64,000 bases of DNA. It comes from Vibrio sp. D404a (GTDB taxonomy: Bacteria > Pseudomonadota > Gammaproteobacteria > Enterobacterales > Vibrionaceae). The notes below the pieces were generated by a model. It saw nothing but the letters and a program-made list of their open reading frames with translations, was not told where the DNA came from and did not search any database. Made by a program: the position numbers and the translations under genes. The stretch is from the NCBI RefSeq assembly GCF_030248535.1, contig NZ_JAHGAJ010000019.1, positions 248,001 to 312,000 on the forward strand, in the 5' to 3' direction. Every line of letters begins with the position of its first letter. Position 1 is the stretch's first letter. Below are positions 63,521 through 64,000 of the stretch, piece by piece.

Positions 63521-63538
63521 GCTTCACAAATCTGTCAT
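63521..63538 (+). promoter_or_regulatory. Possible Pho box upstream of the 83-residue gene
   Basis: GCTTCACAAATCTGTCAT matches the PhoB consensus at 14 of 18 positions. The second half is perfect and the first is weak. Its promoter position 55 bp before the ATG is plausible. Confidence 0.4.
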
Positions 63539-63592
63539 ACCCCGCCTGTAAATTACCCATCGAACTTCACTTAGCCCTTGATTAGAGTAGAT

Positions 63593-63844
63593 ATGTCACA
63601 GGCAAAACACCCTTTAGATAGTCAAATCATTGTCTTGCTTCAACAGCGCGGCATGATCAAAAGCGAAGCGAAATCGCAGCTCAAGAAACAGGTTTATAAG
63701 TTGCAGGCTTCGGAAGTGAATCAAATCAACAACTATTCCAATCACTTTGGTTTAAATGCGAAACAGAAGTTGATTGATGAGATCTTAGATATTCGACGCG
63801 AAGCGATGATTTCAAGCCTCACGTCTGCAGAGCGTAGGATTTAG
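63593..63844 (+). CDS. Small helical hypothetical protein of 83 residues
   Basis: An ATG at 63593 begins an 83-residue, mostly helical, basic protein (QIIVLLQQRGMIKSEAKSQLKKQVYKLQAS...). There is no signal or membrane segment. A TTG five codons upstream is possible but not needed. I do not recognise the family. A Pho-box-like sequence lies upstream, and the pst operon is close by. Confidence 0.6.
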   Translation: MSQAKHPLDSQIIVLLQQRGMIKSEAKSQLKKQVYKLQASEVNQINNYSNHFGLNAKQKLIDEILDIRREAMISSLTSAERRI

Positions 63845-63904
63845 TTTAAACGAAGACTGAAGTGTTAGGTCTCGTCGAAACTAGTACAAGTTAGAACGGT
63901 CTCG

Positions 63905-64000
63905 TTAGAAAAAGTCGATCGAGTTACGACCACTTTTCTCATCACGTTGTGGTTTTGGCTTGTCTGCCTTATTTGCCGCAGCTTTACCCTTGTTCGCTTT
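63905..64000 (-). CDS. C-terminal end of a Lys-rich-tailed protein, probably a DEAD-box helicase (RhlE-like)
   Basis: Reading the minus strand from the edge gives 31 codons and a TAA: a basic Lys/Ala/Asn-rich segment, then KPKPQRDEKSGRNSIDFF. Such a tail with a closing RNSIDFF-like end is typical of RhlE-type RNA helicases. In V. cholerae an rhlE gene lies near pst on chromosome II, which supports the guess. The rest of the gene is beyond the window. Confidence 0.5.
   Translation of the reverse strand, partial: KANKGKAAANKADKPKPQRDEKSGRNSIDFF

Noticed and set aside
1..64000. CRISPR arrays, tRNA or rRNA genes, insertion sequences and integrase or attachment sites.
   Set aside because: I saw no regularly spaced repeats of CRISPR size, no tRNA cloverleaf, and no transposase or integrase-like protein in the window.

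Overview
The window looks like part of the second chromosome of a marine Vibrio, probably close to the V. splendidus or V. harveyi groups. Three things suggest this. The protein sequences are Vibrio-like. A pstSCAB operon sits beside a methyl-accepting chemotaxis gene and a gene with an RhlE-like basic tail, an order I recall from V. cholerae chromosome II. The MoxR/DUF58/VWA/BatD operon is also familiar from Vibrio chromosome II. All assignments come from reading the sequence and from family knowledge; no database search was run.

Layout. 1-1.2 kb: 3' part of a PafA-type alkaline phosphatase. 1.3-6.1 kb: a LuxP-like periplasmic binding protein, divergent from a second sugar-type binding protein whose stop overlaps the start of a membrane GGDEF-EAL protein. 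No LuxQ is present, so this is a candidate module linking a periplasmic ligand to c-di-GMP. 6.2-19.9 kb: a LysR regulator, a six-gene MoxR/Bat aerotolerance-type operon, an octaheme TPR cytochrome and two divergent sulfatases. The MoxR operon and the second sulfatase share an ATAAC-N5-GTTAT upstream box. 20.2-25.7 kb: a diheme peroxidase with a His-rich, repeat-bearing linker, an intact hybrid histidine kinase and a degenerate pseudokinase hybrid. 25.8-30.1 kb: small secreted and hypothetical proteins, a DUF2057 protein, a Crp/Fnr regulator, a GNAT acetyltransferase, a cupin and a nitroreductase.

30.4-35.0 kb: a second-type cbb3 oxidase cluster (monoheme cytochrome, CcoN, CcoO) ending in a five-heme protein. 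That protein joins a CcoP-like half to a triheme dehydrogenase-type cytochrome. 35.1-44.9 kb: a small protein, an S33 peptidase-like hydrolase, and an operon of outer-membrane factor, adaptor, RND pump, response regulator and sensor kinase. 45.0-54.7 kb: an accessory catabolic cluster (DUF3726-like protein, large unknown protein, BCCT transporter, M19-like dipeptidase, ketoglutarate-semialdehyde-type dehydrogenase, RidA) divergent from a LysR gene across a perfect operator-like palindrome, followed by an S66 peptidase. 54.8-55.7 kb: a 37-residue membrane peptide and a ribbon-helix-helix protein, each preceded by the same 12-bp palindrome. 55.7-60.9 kb: pstSCAB with a Pho box and a downstream LMW-phosphatase/ArsC-like gene lacking its P-loop cysteine. 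61.4-64.0 kb: a chemoreceptor, a small helical protein with a possible Pho box, and the end of a Lys-rich-tailed protein.

One pattern crosses the whole window. Short tandem repeats (period 16-24 bp, 2-4 copies) sit at gene edges, and three of them duplicate the last codons and the stop codon in frame.
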